A DNA stretch of 64,000 nucleotides from assembly GCA_028564705.1 (NCBI GenBank), contig JAPXFQ010002732.1, positions 620,001-684,000 on the forward strand. Reading direction: 5' to 3'. Shown piece after piece: positions 12,301 through 63,054 of the stretch. The stretch comes from Apricaphanius iberus. Taxonomy: Eukaryota; Chordata; Actinopteri; Cyprinodontiformes; Aphaniidae. Under the pieces are notes generated by a model, which was given only the letters and a program-made list of their open reading frames with translations, made no database searches and had not been told where the DNA came from. Every line of letters starts with the position of its first letter. Position 1 is the first letter of the stretch. The position numbers and the translations under genes were made by a program.

Positions 12301-15300
12301 AAAAAGTTAAAAACATCAAATGTTTAAAACAAAACCAGAGAACAGTACTCACTGATAACACAACATAGTTTACAAAAACAGTCTTCAGTTTGCTATACTT
12401 CAAAGTCTATCTATATTTCTAAAGAAAAATCCAAGATTTAAATCACCGACAAAACAACTTCCCTATAAATATTTGCCAAACCTAAATTATATATATTTTT
12501 TAACACAATCCAATATCCATTCAAAGTACTTTTGCTTATATGATTCCTCTTTAAACAAACCCAAATGTGCTCACTTGCCCAAATACTCTTGATTGTAAAC
12601 AATGAAAACTTTTCATACTTCAAAAACATCTGTCCGATTCTGTGAAGGGAACTGAACATAGTCAAAGTGATTTTTTCAACTAAAACTCCTCTTCAATTTT
12701 CGTAGGATACACAATAGTCTAATTCCCCTCAGCAGTCAAACAAAACAAAACAAAAAATTCAATAAAAGAGGTTCAAGAGATGAGATTTCTCTAAACAAAA
12801 ACTAGTCGCAATAAAATAAAAAATAAAAACCAGCATTTTTCTTTTCAGTATCCCTCTTTTCCTCTCAGGCTTCTTTTTTTATTTTCTTTTCTCCAATGAT
12901 AAACACCAAATTAAATTGAAGCTTCTAGAGACGTCAAATACATTACCACTGAATCACGTTTTCTTTAATCCAGCTTCCCAAATTAACATTTTCCAAAGTT
13001 CTAATTAATAAACAGACCGCAGTTCAAAAATCTGGGTCATAATCCAAATCGAACCCAATATATAAATTTTGAGAGAGAAAGAGGAAAAAACAAAAAATAA
13101 AAATAAGAAAAAAATAAAGAAAATAAAATCAAAAATCTAAATAAATTGTCAGTTACAGAGTCCCCACTAATCAAATGATATATTATGTCATTATTCTAGG
13201 ATCAGATCTATTCCAAAATGTTTTAGGACCTGTAAATTTACTCTCAGCATCAAATAAACTAGCTTTAAGAACATCTGAAAGATTAATCTTAAATTTCAAA
13301 ACCAAAACCGATTCTTATTTGTCAAAACAAAATGTGCATTCAAATATATGGTAAAAATTACTTCAATGTAGCTGGTCCAATCACATTTTGCCTCTACACG
13401 ATCAGAATAAATGAATTTAGAATTTACTTCTTACTTTCAAATTAAACCATCATTTCGGTCACCTCTGATATTCATTATTTGTTCTTAAATAAATCTACCA
13501 AAGACTTTAATTGTTACTTTCAATCCTTAGACCAATTCCAAATTTATCCCCAGTCTGTTAAAAAACAAACTGATTACTTAAAGATGACTCTGTGTTTTAA
13601 TGTTTTCTTTTTTTAAAACCAAACATTCAAATCCCACTAGTTTATAAACTATCACTATGATAAGTGTTGTTTTGCATGGTAAAAACATTTAATTTGTAAC
13701 GGAATTGAAATATGCTGGGTTACTCCTTGAGCCCCAGTTGAAATTTGATAAATCCAATAAGCATTTAGTGTCCAGAAAATCCTTAAGAATGTTCAATTGT
13801 GTAAATAATTTAACACCAGTCTCCTTTAGGTCATTCATTCAGAGACCAAGCTATATTTCTAAAGTCTATAGAGCCATCAGAAATAAGCCAAACATAATTT
13901 TAGCATAAATGATACTTATTTAAATCACAGACTAATTTTCTGTACCATTCAACACGGTGCTTATTAAAATAATTTAAACCAGTTTGTTGCTTTCCAATTA
14001 ATACCGTTTGCTTTTCGTTAAATTCTTATAATTACTACTTATAGCTTTATCTTTATTTAGGCCAACTTAACAACTCCCGCTTAGATCAATAAAAAAAAAG
14101 CAAAAAATCCACCTATTTAAAGATTCAAAAAATGCATCTTTTATTTTGACTATAAACTCCCTTCTTTTTAATTTTAAAGATGAAATCAAAAATTAAAACT
14201 ACACCTAATCAGAATCGACTCATGAGTAACTGTTCTTAGTCATTTGCGTTTAATTGTAACATGCATAATTATCCCAAATAAATTTACAAGCTCTCCTCAT
14301 GGTTTTGCTCTCCTCGTAAAACCAGTTAACCAAATTCAGCATGTACTTCTTAATCTTTAATCTCCGTACCGTAACAGCAGTCAAATGTGAAACACCTTAA
14401 AAAATTGCCCTTCGTAGAAAATGTGCTAAAACATTGCCTAAGTTATCTTGAGGCCGTTTTACATCCTAATTAACCAGAAAAATTTAACAAAATCCAAATT
14501 CGTTTAAGTCTTAACAAGGCAATCGTCTGCAGGAGTCTGTAATCACTTTCTATCCAAAATCAACTTTTAGCTTGCAACATGCAGTTAGCCACCACCGCTA
14601 GCTTAGCATAGCAGCCTAGCTCCACGTGCTACCGTTAGCTTTCTTTGTGAAACGAAAGCTAAAACAGCACAAAACGTACGGCGAAAACACTCCAAAAAAT
14701 CACAACACACACTTTAGAAGATGACTTACCGCAATACCAGGACTTAATCCGCACAATTTATACCACTGTACCAAACTTTAATTCGGCACGAACAAAACAA
14801 TCTCCTGTTCGTCCACGCGGACTGAAACACATTTTTCCAATTTTAGCCGTCCCGCACAGCAAACACCGATTCAACTACGTCCTTTACAGCCCAAAACCAT
14901 TAACAAAAAACACAACATTATAAGCGGTGGCTTTTAGACCTAATTAATTATTTTATCACGGAGGTTTCAGACCAGTCTGTTACAAGTTTCGTAGTCCGCT
15001 TTGAGAAATTTCCTGGCGCCGGCTTCCAGAAAACCCCTCAAAAGACTCGAACAGATGGCAGAAAACCGCCTATAACCACTAATTTATTTATCAAAACATA
15101 TAGGCACAGCTATGGTATGTTAGCCGCGCTATCAAGCAAACAACTCAGACAGTATTAGCTCCTAGCTTAGGGCGGCCGCTCTGATGGCCTGTCGTAAATG
15201 TTCACAACTAATTCTTATAGATATTTAATTTCAGTTATCCATCATATTCAGTTATATATTTATTTATCTATGTTAATTTATTTATTATACTCGAGTTCAT

Positions 15301-15469
15301 TATTTATACTATAAAATTTTAACCCAGAACGCAACATCACCAGCACTTCTCGCCAAGCGCCTGCGTAAAAAACATCTCACACACACACAGTAATACACTC
15401 TTGTACAAGCAGAATTTAAAACACTAACCTCGTCGGAGCTCACCAAAAAAACACTGCCGGACCATTTCA

Positions 15470-15901
15470 CTACTCAATTCGCGGTGCCCACGCGCGCGCT
15501 TGAGGAAGCGCAAGCCTCTCCAAAGTAATCCGTTCCAGATTCAACCGAGTGCGTCCCAGGCACCCCAAAAATCTATTTTTCGTTTGCCAGCTTTGAAGAT
15601 TCTCTCCGACAGCGTCCTGTCCGGAGTTGAGAAGGCTAATTCTCGGGCCCCGATCCGCACTTGTGGCTCCGATTTGAGTCGTTGAAGGGACCGCACCATC
15701 CGGTCCATCTGCTCCATTGTCCTGCAGAGTAACAAACTCCATCACCCAGCATGCACCGGTGTTTCTCTGCGGAGCGCAAAGCAGGTCGCAGTGCTGCTCA
15801 GAAGAGAGACACATACAATGGAGCCGCTTCAACCACGGGCTTGCAACAGTCAATCTGCTCAAAACAAAAACAAAAAACATATTTAACTTGCATGACAACA
15901 T
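15470..15901 (-). CDS. unrecognised ORF at the gag position of the LTR element
   Basis: A 143-codon ORF beginning about 150 nt inside the 5' LTR on the element's own strand, where gag would start. It has a hydrophobic first 20 residues, several cysteines and a later Leu/Arg-rich stretch. I recognise no matrix, capsid or zinc-knuckle motif. An overlapping frame (15735-15541) also starts with a Met and an amphipathic stretch. It could be a gag remnant or chance. Confidence 0.25.
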   Translation of the reverse strand: MLSCKLNMFFVFVLSRLTVASPWLKRLHCMCLSSEQHCDLLCAPQRNTGACWVMEFVTLQDNGADGPDGAVPSTTQIGATSADRGPRISLLNSGQDAVGENLQSWQTKNRFLGCLGRTRLNLERITLERLALPQARAWAPRIE

Positions 15902-16037
15902 TACCCAATGTTAGATTAACCAATCAATAGAATTAAAAGACTACGCAACTCTGCGCAGATTGTCAATAGAGCAAATACATGTCCGTTAATTAACTTAAAA
16001 AATAACTGGATTTCGGTCTAAAAACACTGCACACAGA

Positions 16038-16049
16038 TCGGGGTCACCA
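16038..16049 (-). other. primer-binding site of the LTR element
   Basis: The minus strand reads TGGTGACCCCGA three bases downstream of the 5' LTR. The + strand therefore reads like a tRNA acceptor 3' end ending in CCA. The spacing and the leading TGG are typical of retroelement primer-binding sites. I could not assign the tRNA isotype. Confidence 0.8.
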
Positions 16050-16052
16050 TCT

Positions 16053-16672
16053 TGTTGAATTAAATAATTATCATAAGTAATTCAATGCATGTTCAAGCAG
16101 AGACAAAATGGAGCCAATTTCCAGTTTAACATTTATTTTGAACAGATTAACAAATTGCAGTTTACAGAGAAAGTTGCCCTAGTTTCTCTGTGGTCCAGAC
16201 TTAAAGAAATCTGAACAATTAACTGATCTTCATTTCACAGCTTTATAGACAACCGGGCCTCTGGGGTTGTAGGCGTTCCTTCTCCTCGAAATCTTACTCC
16301 AATCCGATCATTTCCAAACAATGTCTGAGCAATGATTTGCTGTCAGAGAATCCTGGAGTCAGAAAAGGAATCGTCTCTGTTCTGGGTCAAAGGTTCATTA
16401 TAAAAATTTATGGTTAAATGGCTATCTGCTTCTCTAAAAACTTTTCTCCCAGTTTCTTATCTAAACATCCTGCTTTTACAGCTTTGCAATAAACAATGAG
16501 AAATACAGTTTTACGACTTAGTTTTTACCTTAATATGACCATACTGACAAACCCATCATGCAAGCTAATTAAAACAGACTTTTACTTTCTGAACACCAAC
16601 CAAGGACTATACAAACATATTCAATACGAGACCGTTGCACAAAGTAGCCCCAAAAAAATATGAGTCACGACA
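16053..16672 (-). repeat. 5' LTR (minus-strand element)
   Basis: 620 bp, partner of 8719-9336. The divergent patch is at about 16469-16540. Outside it I count three substitutions, which implies a recent insertion. Confidence 0.92.
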
Positions 16673-18430
16673 ATTGACAGGACCGGTGAGCTTTACTATG
16701 CTGAGGAGGAGTGAGGAATTGACTGAGAAGGCCTGAGAACTAATTACTGACAAATAGATGCATGTGAGGGGGAAGAGAACAGGTGAAAGCAATTAGCTAA
16801 GCTGGGGACTGAAATGGCAAGGAGGAAATAGTCAAATGAACAGAAAACCATCCTAAATAAGAAACTAGAAACCAACTAAAGATATCTAAGCGGAAATATC
16901 TAATCATAGAATAAATAATTAACAGAGGCTGATAAGCTTGGAAAACATAAATAAAAGAAAAAACACAACAAAACTGTAGTGAAAAAAAGTATTTAAAGAT
17001 TAGCTCTATTTAGTGGTTAGTAATTAACAGTAAAGGCAGCCGGGGAATATGGCGTTATGCTTAAGGCCAAGTTGAAAAGTTGTGGATGTTTCACCTACAT
17101 TGGTTAAACTGAAGGACTCCTCTGTTTTTTGTTTTGGCTACCGTAGCTCTCATACAGGATGAAGAGACACAGGCAGGTGGAGACACAATGTTAGGGGGTG
17201 AGAGTGTTGGCCCAACAGGGCTTCCTGTCTTATCGAAGTAAATATATTAAAACTCCAATGGAGACAGAATCCTATCCTTATCTCCATCCTTAGGGAAGTC
17301 TGCCATATCAGAAATAAAATAGAAAAGTGAGAACATCTAAGAACAGGAAGGGGAAAATATGGAAACAAAGAAGTGCCAAAATCAAAACATTAAAGGCAGA
17401 GAAACACTGGAGTCAGGGATGTGACCTTTGCCTATTATAATTGATAGAAGAAATGGTTAGAACTCCCTTCTTCCTCTCTCTGTTCTTTGGTTCTGCACTA
17501 AAGCCTCCCTTTCAAGTCCGCTGTCATTTGGGTTCAGGTATTAAATAGGCCTATGGACATTTACCAAACAGGAGGAGTGCCACAGTAAATTACACAAGTA
17601 CGTCGTGAAAATGCTTAAAGTAACATAAATCCTCTAAATAAATCTTCTTCTGCCGCTTGTTAAATACACGCAGATTATCTGTAGTGACATCTGCCGTTTC
17701 AAATGCAGTGAACGTAACACAATACCTGCTGTGTAAAGTGGCACACTGTCTATGCTGATGCGTGCACGAAAGTACTCGTGCTCAAGCATAGCCGCAGCTT
17801 TGTGAAAGCAGGATGTACATAACTGGCTGATAAGACACAAACCCCTCAGCTCTTTACAGGATGGCTGCTGTTACTTATGGCAATTGATACAATTCTTGAG
17901 GCTTGAAGCAGCAGGCATAAATTTGACATTACATATCAAACTTCAGTGCGGCGCACTCTCGAGCCACTAACAGTAGCTGGACTAAATAAAGCCCTTTCAC
18001 CTCCTTCTTTTATCCAAACCTTTTCTTCGCATCTTGAAGTGGAGGCACCTTCATTACAATGAGTGATGATTTGGGTCTGTTCCCACAGCAGAAAGCTAAG
18101 ACTTTTAGACAGTAATGAATAGGAGTTTTACTAACTCATTGTTTCCTCTCTTTAGCGTTGTGTTTTTATTCATCTTTGTTTATTGTGCTGGTCTCTGTGG
18201 GATATTGAGCGGGCGAGGTGCTCCATTTACACAGTTATTCCAGTAAACAGTTGGTTCAGGAATGAAAGGATTTCCTGCATGCAGTGCAAGACTGATGGCT
18301 GTATAAAATTCCCAGATTTACAGTTCATATGTCTCTGAGCATCTGTGTTTTTCTTCTCTATGACTTCAGTGTCTTTTTTATTTGAAGGATCAACCATTTA
18401 CTGAACACAATCCCTGTTTCTGTTTCGCAG

Positions 18431-57563
<39,133 letters not shown>

Positions 57564-58870
57564 AGGCGGGGCACGGGCGGTGCGGGGCCAGGGGGTCTGT
57601 GGCAGGGGTCAGGAGAAGGTGGCAAAGGTTGAAGGGATGTGAAACACAGGCATCGTCTGACAACTTGAAGAGAGGAAGAAAGAGACCTGAGAGGAACGGA
57701 CCCTTTCCACGGGCTGCAGTGGTTGGCCGAGCCCGCAGACGTGAACTCTGCTGCAATGCAACTGTATTCTGGCTTTATGGTTTTAGTGCCGAGTTTGTAG
57801 TGTGACATTTTGAGTTGTTTTTTTTTTTTTCATTTCTGTTCTCTCGCCGCGCTGGACCTGGATTCCTCTGGGGACAAATCAAGGCGGCCGCGAGACACAC
57901 GAGTAGTGAATTTGTGCTTTGATTGATTGTTTAAACAAAACTATCTCCTGCTTTAGTCTCACACTGAAGAGAATGTTTTTATTTGGGAGGGTGGGGGGAA
58001 GGGCGCTCACGGACTCTCTCTTTAACTCTGTCAACTTGAATTTCCTTAGAACAGAAGCACTGTCATTTTATAAAGTGCCTTTTGTGGTGTGTTTTTGTAT
58101 CAGACTCCTGCTATCTCAGGATTGGTTGCTGTTCGTGCAGTACAACGGGGACGCGCGTTCTGTCGTTTTTCCCCGTCGCCCCTCCTGCGCTCCTCAGACC
58201 AGCCCTGCTCGTCTCTTTTTCTCCTCGCCCATTCACAGACATGCAACACAGCCCCAGCAGCCTGTCCCAGGAGGGGAGGACGCAACCCAGGGCAAACTAT
58301 CGGATATCGTAACCCATTGAATTAAAGAATTGTTGAAGGAGGGTTGGACCACCCTCTCGTCCAAGAGCCCGTTCAGTCCTTTAGGATCCCCTGTCAACAC
58401 AGCAACATTTTTATACACGCTGGGGTTTTATAATTTATTGGAGAATGCTTGCCTTTCTTCTGTGGACTCATGAGGTTCAGGAGCCTTTGTGTTGAGACGC
58501 TTGCCTGCCCCTTATATGGTTTTGTGTTGCTAACTCCACGTTGTAAAGCTTAAAGTAGGCATGATTCGATTAGTCAGACATCGTTAATGAAGGGGAACTC
58601 AAATGACTCGGAACGAAGACGCCTGAGAAAGATTATTTTGGTCGCCTTGAACATTCCTGTTTATTCCTGTTTTGTTTGTTTTTTTTAGGCCAAGCAAAAC
58701 TATTAAAAAGTGCATGATTTTTTTTATTTGTTTGCTTTTTTTTCTTTAAATGTTTTACTCAAAGCACTTGTTACTCTGTGGTGAGAATGTGAAAATAGTC
58801 AGCAGAAACTATATGAATATACTCTGTATAAAGACACTGAGAAAATAAAAAAAATACTGTAAAATACATA
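57564..58870 (+). other. cdh4: cdh4 3' untranslated region
   Basis: Begins after the TGA. It contains an ATTAAA variant signal (58702-58707) and AATAAA at 58844-58849. The transcript probably ends about 15-30 nt after the latter. Several ORFs inside (for example 57919-58320) have no recognisable domain. The distal limit is inferred. Confidence 0.7.
58844..58849 (+). promoter_or_regulatory. cdh4: cdh4 poly(A) signal AATAAA
   Basis: Canonical hexamer 1.28 kb after the stop. Another AATAAA at 60495-60500 could serve a longer form but lies beyond a transposon relic. Confidence 0.65.
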
Positions 58871-58887
58871 TTTTTCAAGTATCAATG

Positions 58888-60080
58888 ACATACAGCAGGG
58901 AGAATAAGTATTGACACTAATCAGTGTTTTATCAAGAGCCTGAGACAACAAATTAATTCCATATGTAGGCATTTGTCCAAACAATCGAAAAACGTACAAA
59001 GAAATCAAAACAAATTTCTGTTTTTACACAGCAACCCTGCTCTGTATCAGCTAAGACATTTATATCAAATGGGTTAGTCTTAACTGATGACCTATTAAAA
59101 TGTTTCTTATTAACATGGTATCACACAAGAAGCATCTCATGATGTGTGAAACTAAAGAACTCTATCGAGCTATATACTACTAAAATGGAATGTAGAGATA
59201 TATAGAATATACTAAATGGTTCGGTTACAGACTTATTCCTGAACTTAAGGGAGGGGTGGTTGGGTTATTAATGTTGGGGGCATAAAAGTGACAGGAACAT
59301 CATTTTCTTCATAAGCCAGTCATAATTAGCTCCTCCTAAAGATTTGAAGACATTAGTGTTAAAAAAGTAACCAGAAGAATTATACAACAGCCAAGCATCA
59401 CTTGAAGATGCCTTCAAAAAAAGTTGAAATTAGGTACGAAAAATGCAGCATGTAAATGATTAGAAATGTTTTTAAATACATGCACCTCAGAAGACTCCAA
59501 TGCAGAAGAAAAATCATGTTCAAGCTATTTCTAAGTCTGCTGCAGAACATTTGGTAAAGCTCCAAAATCAATGATTTTCAAACTGTGAAACGCGTACCAC
59601 CATTGGTAGGCAAGCTTTCCCTACTTGGAGGAAACTTTTAAATATTTAAAAAAAAAAAAAAATTAATTAAAAATGTACCATTCACACACAGTCTGGCTGT
59701 GGCTGGCTACATTTACCAATAAATAATCCTTATTAGGAGTAAATAAGCCTGATTTGTTAATTGCCTATAGTTAAAAGGGTAAGTCTTCTCTACTGTATGT
59801 TTAGGTTGGTCATGATAGTGGTACTTGGAGAGCTCGACATTTTCCGAGGTGGTACCCACTGTAAAAAGTTTGAGAACTACTGCCCTAGAGTATAGGCTAG
59901 TAGAACCACAATTAGAATGTTTGGATGCCACTGGTACACACATTTGGAGGAGGAATGGCACCGGGCTTTGCTCCAAAAGCACCACACCAACAGTGGAGTT
60001 TGAGGTGGAAACATCATGGTATGAGTCTTTCAGCGTATGATCCTAAACAAAAAGTGAATTAACTTTTTTTTTTTGTGTTA
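58888..60080 (+). mobile_element. Tc1-like transposon relic
   Basis: Left end ACAGCAGGGAGAATAAGTAT (58892-58911) is a characteristic Tc1-like terminus. Collinear body pieces follow: CTAAGTCTGCTGCAGAACAT, CACATTTGGAGGAGGAATGG, ACCACACCAACAGTGGAGTT and GAGGTGGAAACATCATGGTA. No open transposase. A hAT-like MITE interrupts it at 59569-59882. Confidence 0.82.
59569..59882. mobile_element. hAT-like MITE nested in Tc1 relic
   Basis: Left CAATGATTTTCAAACTGTGA; complement of right end CAGTAGTTCTCAAACTTTTT. Both run on to GTACCACC (about 33 bp, imperfect). The termini resemble hAT families beginning CAGTGGTTCTCAAAC. Eight-base flanks do not match, so the duplication has decayed or the boundary is off. 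Confidence 0.75.
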
Positions 60081-60892
60081 ACATCTTTTTTGATTTCTTT
60101 GTATGTGTGGATTACTTGAGATACTGTCACACCAAACGACTAAGAAAGTGAACAATTCTTACATTCCCTGCTGTAAAAGGTTGCTGCTCTGCCCTTTGAG
60201 CTCCTCAGTGGGCTTTGGTGGCCCATTCATTTGTAAAAATGTGGCTCTTCTGTTAAAACACAATTTTTTCAAGATGCTTGCTTTGAAAATTTTCCGCTTC
60301 ATTTCTGCTAACTTTTTTCATTTCGCATCTTTTCTATATGAAACATGCCCTATTGTCTGCCTCTGACAGACGCACTCCCTCGGTTGGTTTCTTGCCTTGG
60401 GACGACTCATTAGCCATGCCTGCTGATATTATATTATTCAAGGTACTGGAGTTATTTTATTTATTCATCTCGATACTGGATGTGTGCTTCAGGAAATAAA
60501 CAACACATGTTTTGAAAATGTGCCATCTTTTTTTTTTCTTTTCTTTGAATATTCCCACCACGCATCACCTTCAGGGTGGATGCTGAATAATGTATAATGG
60601 CCTTGCTTATTCAACGCTGGTCATTTCTAATAGAGCGTTGCTCAAAGCTTTGAATTCCTATGAGCCCATATGATCATGTTTTCAGTTTTTTGGGGTTTTT
60701 TTTTTATCCCTCTCCACTTGCAGCCCCAGAAACATTATTGGCACCTCTGGTAATGATGTGGAAAATTAATCTTTTATAATAGTTGCATGACCTCACACAG
60801 AAATAAGAAAAATCCTAACTTCACTATGGTGTACATTTTTTCAGTGGGGCAAGAAATAAGATCAGTGGTGGTGGAATTTTTGGCACCCTATT

Positions 60893-61110
60893 TGGCGCGT
60901 TTCCACTGTTGGAACTACAGGGCGATTCTACCGGACCTTCACAGGATTGCATCTCGCCTCTACACCAGGCCAGCCGCACAGGGCCATGTTTGGGGCCCTT
61001 TCACTGACCAACCAGGCACCAATCTTAGGGTTTGTACTCAGGAATTGCCCGGTATAGTCACTGGACGTGAGCTGTTGTTAACCCATGCTGATTGGTTGGA
61101 CCACAGTGGG
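60893..61110 (+). repeat. unclassified dispersed repeat, copy 2
   Basis: Partner of 7305-7500 (GCGTTTCCACTG start, CAGGGCGATTCTACCGGACC, GATTGGTTG end). The 155-codon ORF 60787-61254 running across it has no domain and is discounted. Confidence 0.5.
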
Positions 61111-62312
61111 AAATTACAGTATATTAGCAAATATCACCAAACAACCGAGTGGAAAAGCTGCAGGCGAAGCAGTTTCCAAAAACACAGGAAACACAAACCC
61201 AGCAACCATCCCTTCTTCCTCCAATGTCGGCCTCTTGTTATTCTCCACTGCTGATGGCGCCTTCTAGCTTGGATGGCCGGAGTTTGCCGATTTCCTAATG
61301 GTCAGTTATGTATTGAAAGGTGACAGCTAAAAGGTCCAGACGGATTGATTTATACCGCCAGAACACTTTCCAGGTAAATTACTATGAAGTTCTGAAAGTG
61401 CAAATGTGCCTATTGTAGACAGTTTATGTTCAGTTTTCAGATTTCTGTAGCTTAAGCTTCTTCTTTTTTTTCTGACATTTTATTCACTTATCTCTATGGA
61501 GACTTTCATGAAACATTGAAATGAGAGATGATGTTGGGCTTTTCTCATGGAAGGTTCGTTTTCGTGATTTTGATCTTGGAATGTATCCTTAGCACCTCAT
61601 GAACCAAGGATGTTTCTGAGTTTGCTGCAGCTGTAACGATCAGTAAGTTGGTCTTCAGAGATTTTGCCATTGTTGCATTTCAGTACTAACTGTGCTTTGT
61701 TATTGCCACGACCCAAAAATATGTGACGGTATACTGTAGCTTCACCCAGCTAAAGTTAAATAAGCTATTTCTAACTCTAACCAGGATGTGGGACTACTGT
61801 TCATATCAGCGGAAAACATTGAAAACTGTCTAATTAAAAGATGAGGGGACTATATCCCACTTCACAAATGAACAACACACACCAGATACCCCCAAAGCAA
61901 TTCCACATGCTCTTATCAGGGAACTGCTTCACTGTCCAGCTAAGGTGGGTGGCCATGCACTTTAACAAGGTTCATTGGCCCTTTGAAAGAGAAACATGCC
62001 CAAAGCTTCACACATCCTCCATCATAATTATTAGTGGCCTTGAAGTGTTTTTCCACATAGCTATTCTTTGTTTCTCGCCAGACCTACCTGCAGAGTTTAG
62101 TTGAGAAAAAGATCAACCACAATCTCAAGGTCATTTCTCTTTTGTACATTTTATTGCAAACTTCTGTGCCATTGGGAGCTAATTTTGTTTTGTTAAATAC
62201 ATTTAGTTGTTTATGCCTGGTTGACATGGCTAGATTTTAAAATGGTTGTATGATTTTAAAACCTCGAGAGGCGACACAGAATAATAAAAAAAATCATGGA
62301 TATGACAGATCT

Positions 62313-63054
62313 GGGGCCGTATTCACAAAGACTCTTATCTTACCGCTAGGTGTTACTCCTAACTCGCGCTAAAAGGTCTTACGTAGGAGTTGTAGTCTAA
62401 AACCTATTCACAAACGCACTAAGAGCTACTTTTACGTAGGACAAATCCCTAAAAGTAAGTTAAGAGTGACGTCCTGTAGCTATGGAAAACGTCATTTCCT
62501 ATGCATGAGTAAATAGACGGACAGCAGTGTGATTGGTTGTTGAATGACTACTTACAGAGAGGGTAAAGTTTAAAAACGAAAAAACGTGAAATGCATCATA
62601 TTACCCTGCCTAGCGCCTGCTGATAGCTGGGTAATCTCCGACCCCCCCTCCACACGCGACCCTGAATTGGATGAAAGCGGTATAGATAATGGATGGATGG
62701 ATACATCATATTAAGGTAGTGACTGCAAGTATGCTGTAAACAACACGATTTAGTCGGTATCGTTTAGTCAATTTAGAATCATCCAGAGTGTCCAACACAT
62801 TGCGTCTGGCTGCAGCCATTTTGGGAGTCTTTGTGAATAGGTCTTAGGGAGTTAGGAGTCCTCTTGACTTCTTTTAAGGACTCCCAGACTTAGAAGCTAC
62901 TTTTAGGCCTAAAAATGGTTGTGAATTACTTTTATCTTAAGAAACTAGGAGTCCTTTATTTAGGAGTGACACGCCCAAATTTTTAAGGAGTTACTCCTAA
63001 ATTCGCCAGTTAGGACCTACTTTTAGCCCTAAGATTCTTTGTGAATACGGCCCC
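62313..63054. mobile_element. MITE with GGGGCCGTATTCACAAAG ends
   Basis: 19-bp exact terminal inverted repeats (left 62313-62331, right 63036-63054). Inside are many TTAGGAGT/ACTCCTAA motifs in both orientations, giving strong self-complementarity. No coding. Target duplication not certain: flanks are GATCT on the left and TGATC on the right. A SINE-like fragment is inserted at 62604-62703. Confidence 0.88.
62604..62703 (+). repeat. SINE/L2 tail nested in the MITE
   Basis: 100 bp ending in CGACCCTGAATTGGATGAAA and GGATGGATGGATA, the fish L2/SINE tail. CATCATATTA is duplicated at 62594-62603 and 62704-62713. A severely 5'-truncated insertion. Confidence 0.88.

Larger units (their letters stand above)
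8719..16672 (-). mobile_element. LTR retrotransposon, about 8 kb, apparently non-autonomous
   Basis: Two direct repeats (8719-9336 and 16053-16672) enclose 6.7 kb. On the minus strand each LTR starts TGTCGTGACTC and ends TTCAACA, the canonical TG...CA. Three bases inside the 16.05-kb LTR, the minus strand reads TGGTGACCCCGA (16049-16038), a primer-binding site matching a tRNA 3' end with its CCA. Just before the other LTR is a purine tract GAAAGAGGGAA (9348-9338). These place the 5' LTR at 16672-16053. The flanks AATG (8715-8718) and ATTG (16673-16676) could be a 4-bp target duplication with one mismatch. The interior is A/T-rich. No reverse transcriptase, protease or integrase motif was recognised in either strand's ORFs. 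The element may need proteins from another copy, or may have decayed internally. Confidence 0.92.
1..18430 (+). other. cdh4: 3' part of a large upstream intron of cdh4
   Basis: The first recognisable cadherin exon begins at 18431 behind a good acceptor (TTCTGTTTCGCAG). I looked for the preceding exon, which should encode the end of EC3 just before [10 protein letters not shown], and did not find it, so this stretch is read as intron. Repeats inside it are listed separately. Apart from them I see nothing gene-like in 175-1740, 1823-2885, 5560-6112, 7500-8718 or 16673-18430. The last of these and the flank at 8600-8718 look like older repeat or unique intronic sequence. Confidence 0.7.

Noticed and set aside
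16031..16052. tRNA gene suggested by a CGGGGTCACCA end
   Set aside because: Only an acceptor-like 3' end, no cloverleaf upstream. Its position three bases from the LTR identifies it as the primer-binding site complement.
57919..58320. 133-codon ORF in the cdh4 3' UTR
   Set aside because: Follows the true stop, no recognisable domain; several overlapping frames are equally open.
60787..61254. 155-codon ORF downstream of cdh4
   Set aside because: Overlaps a dispersed repeat shared with 7305-7500, no domain, no good codon pattern.
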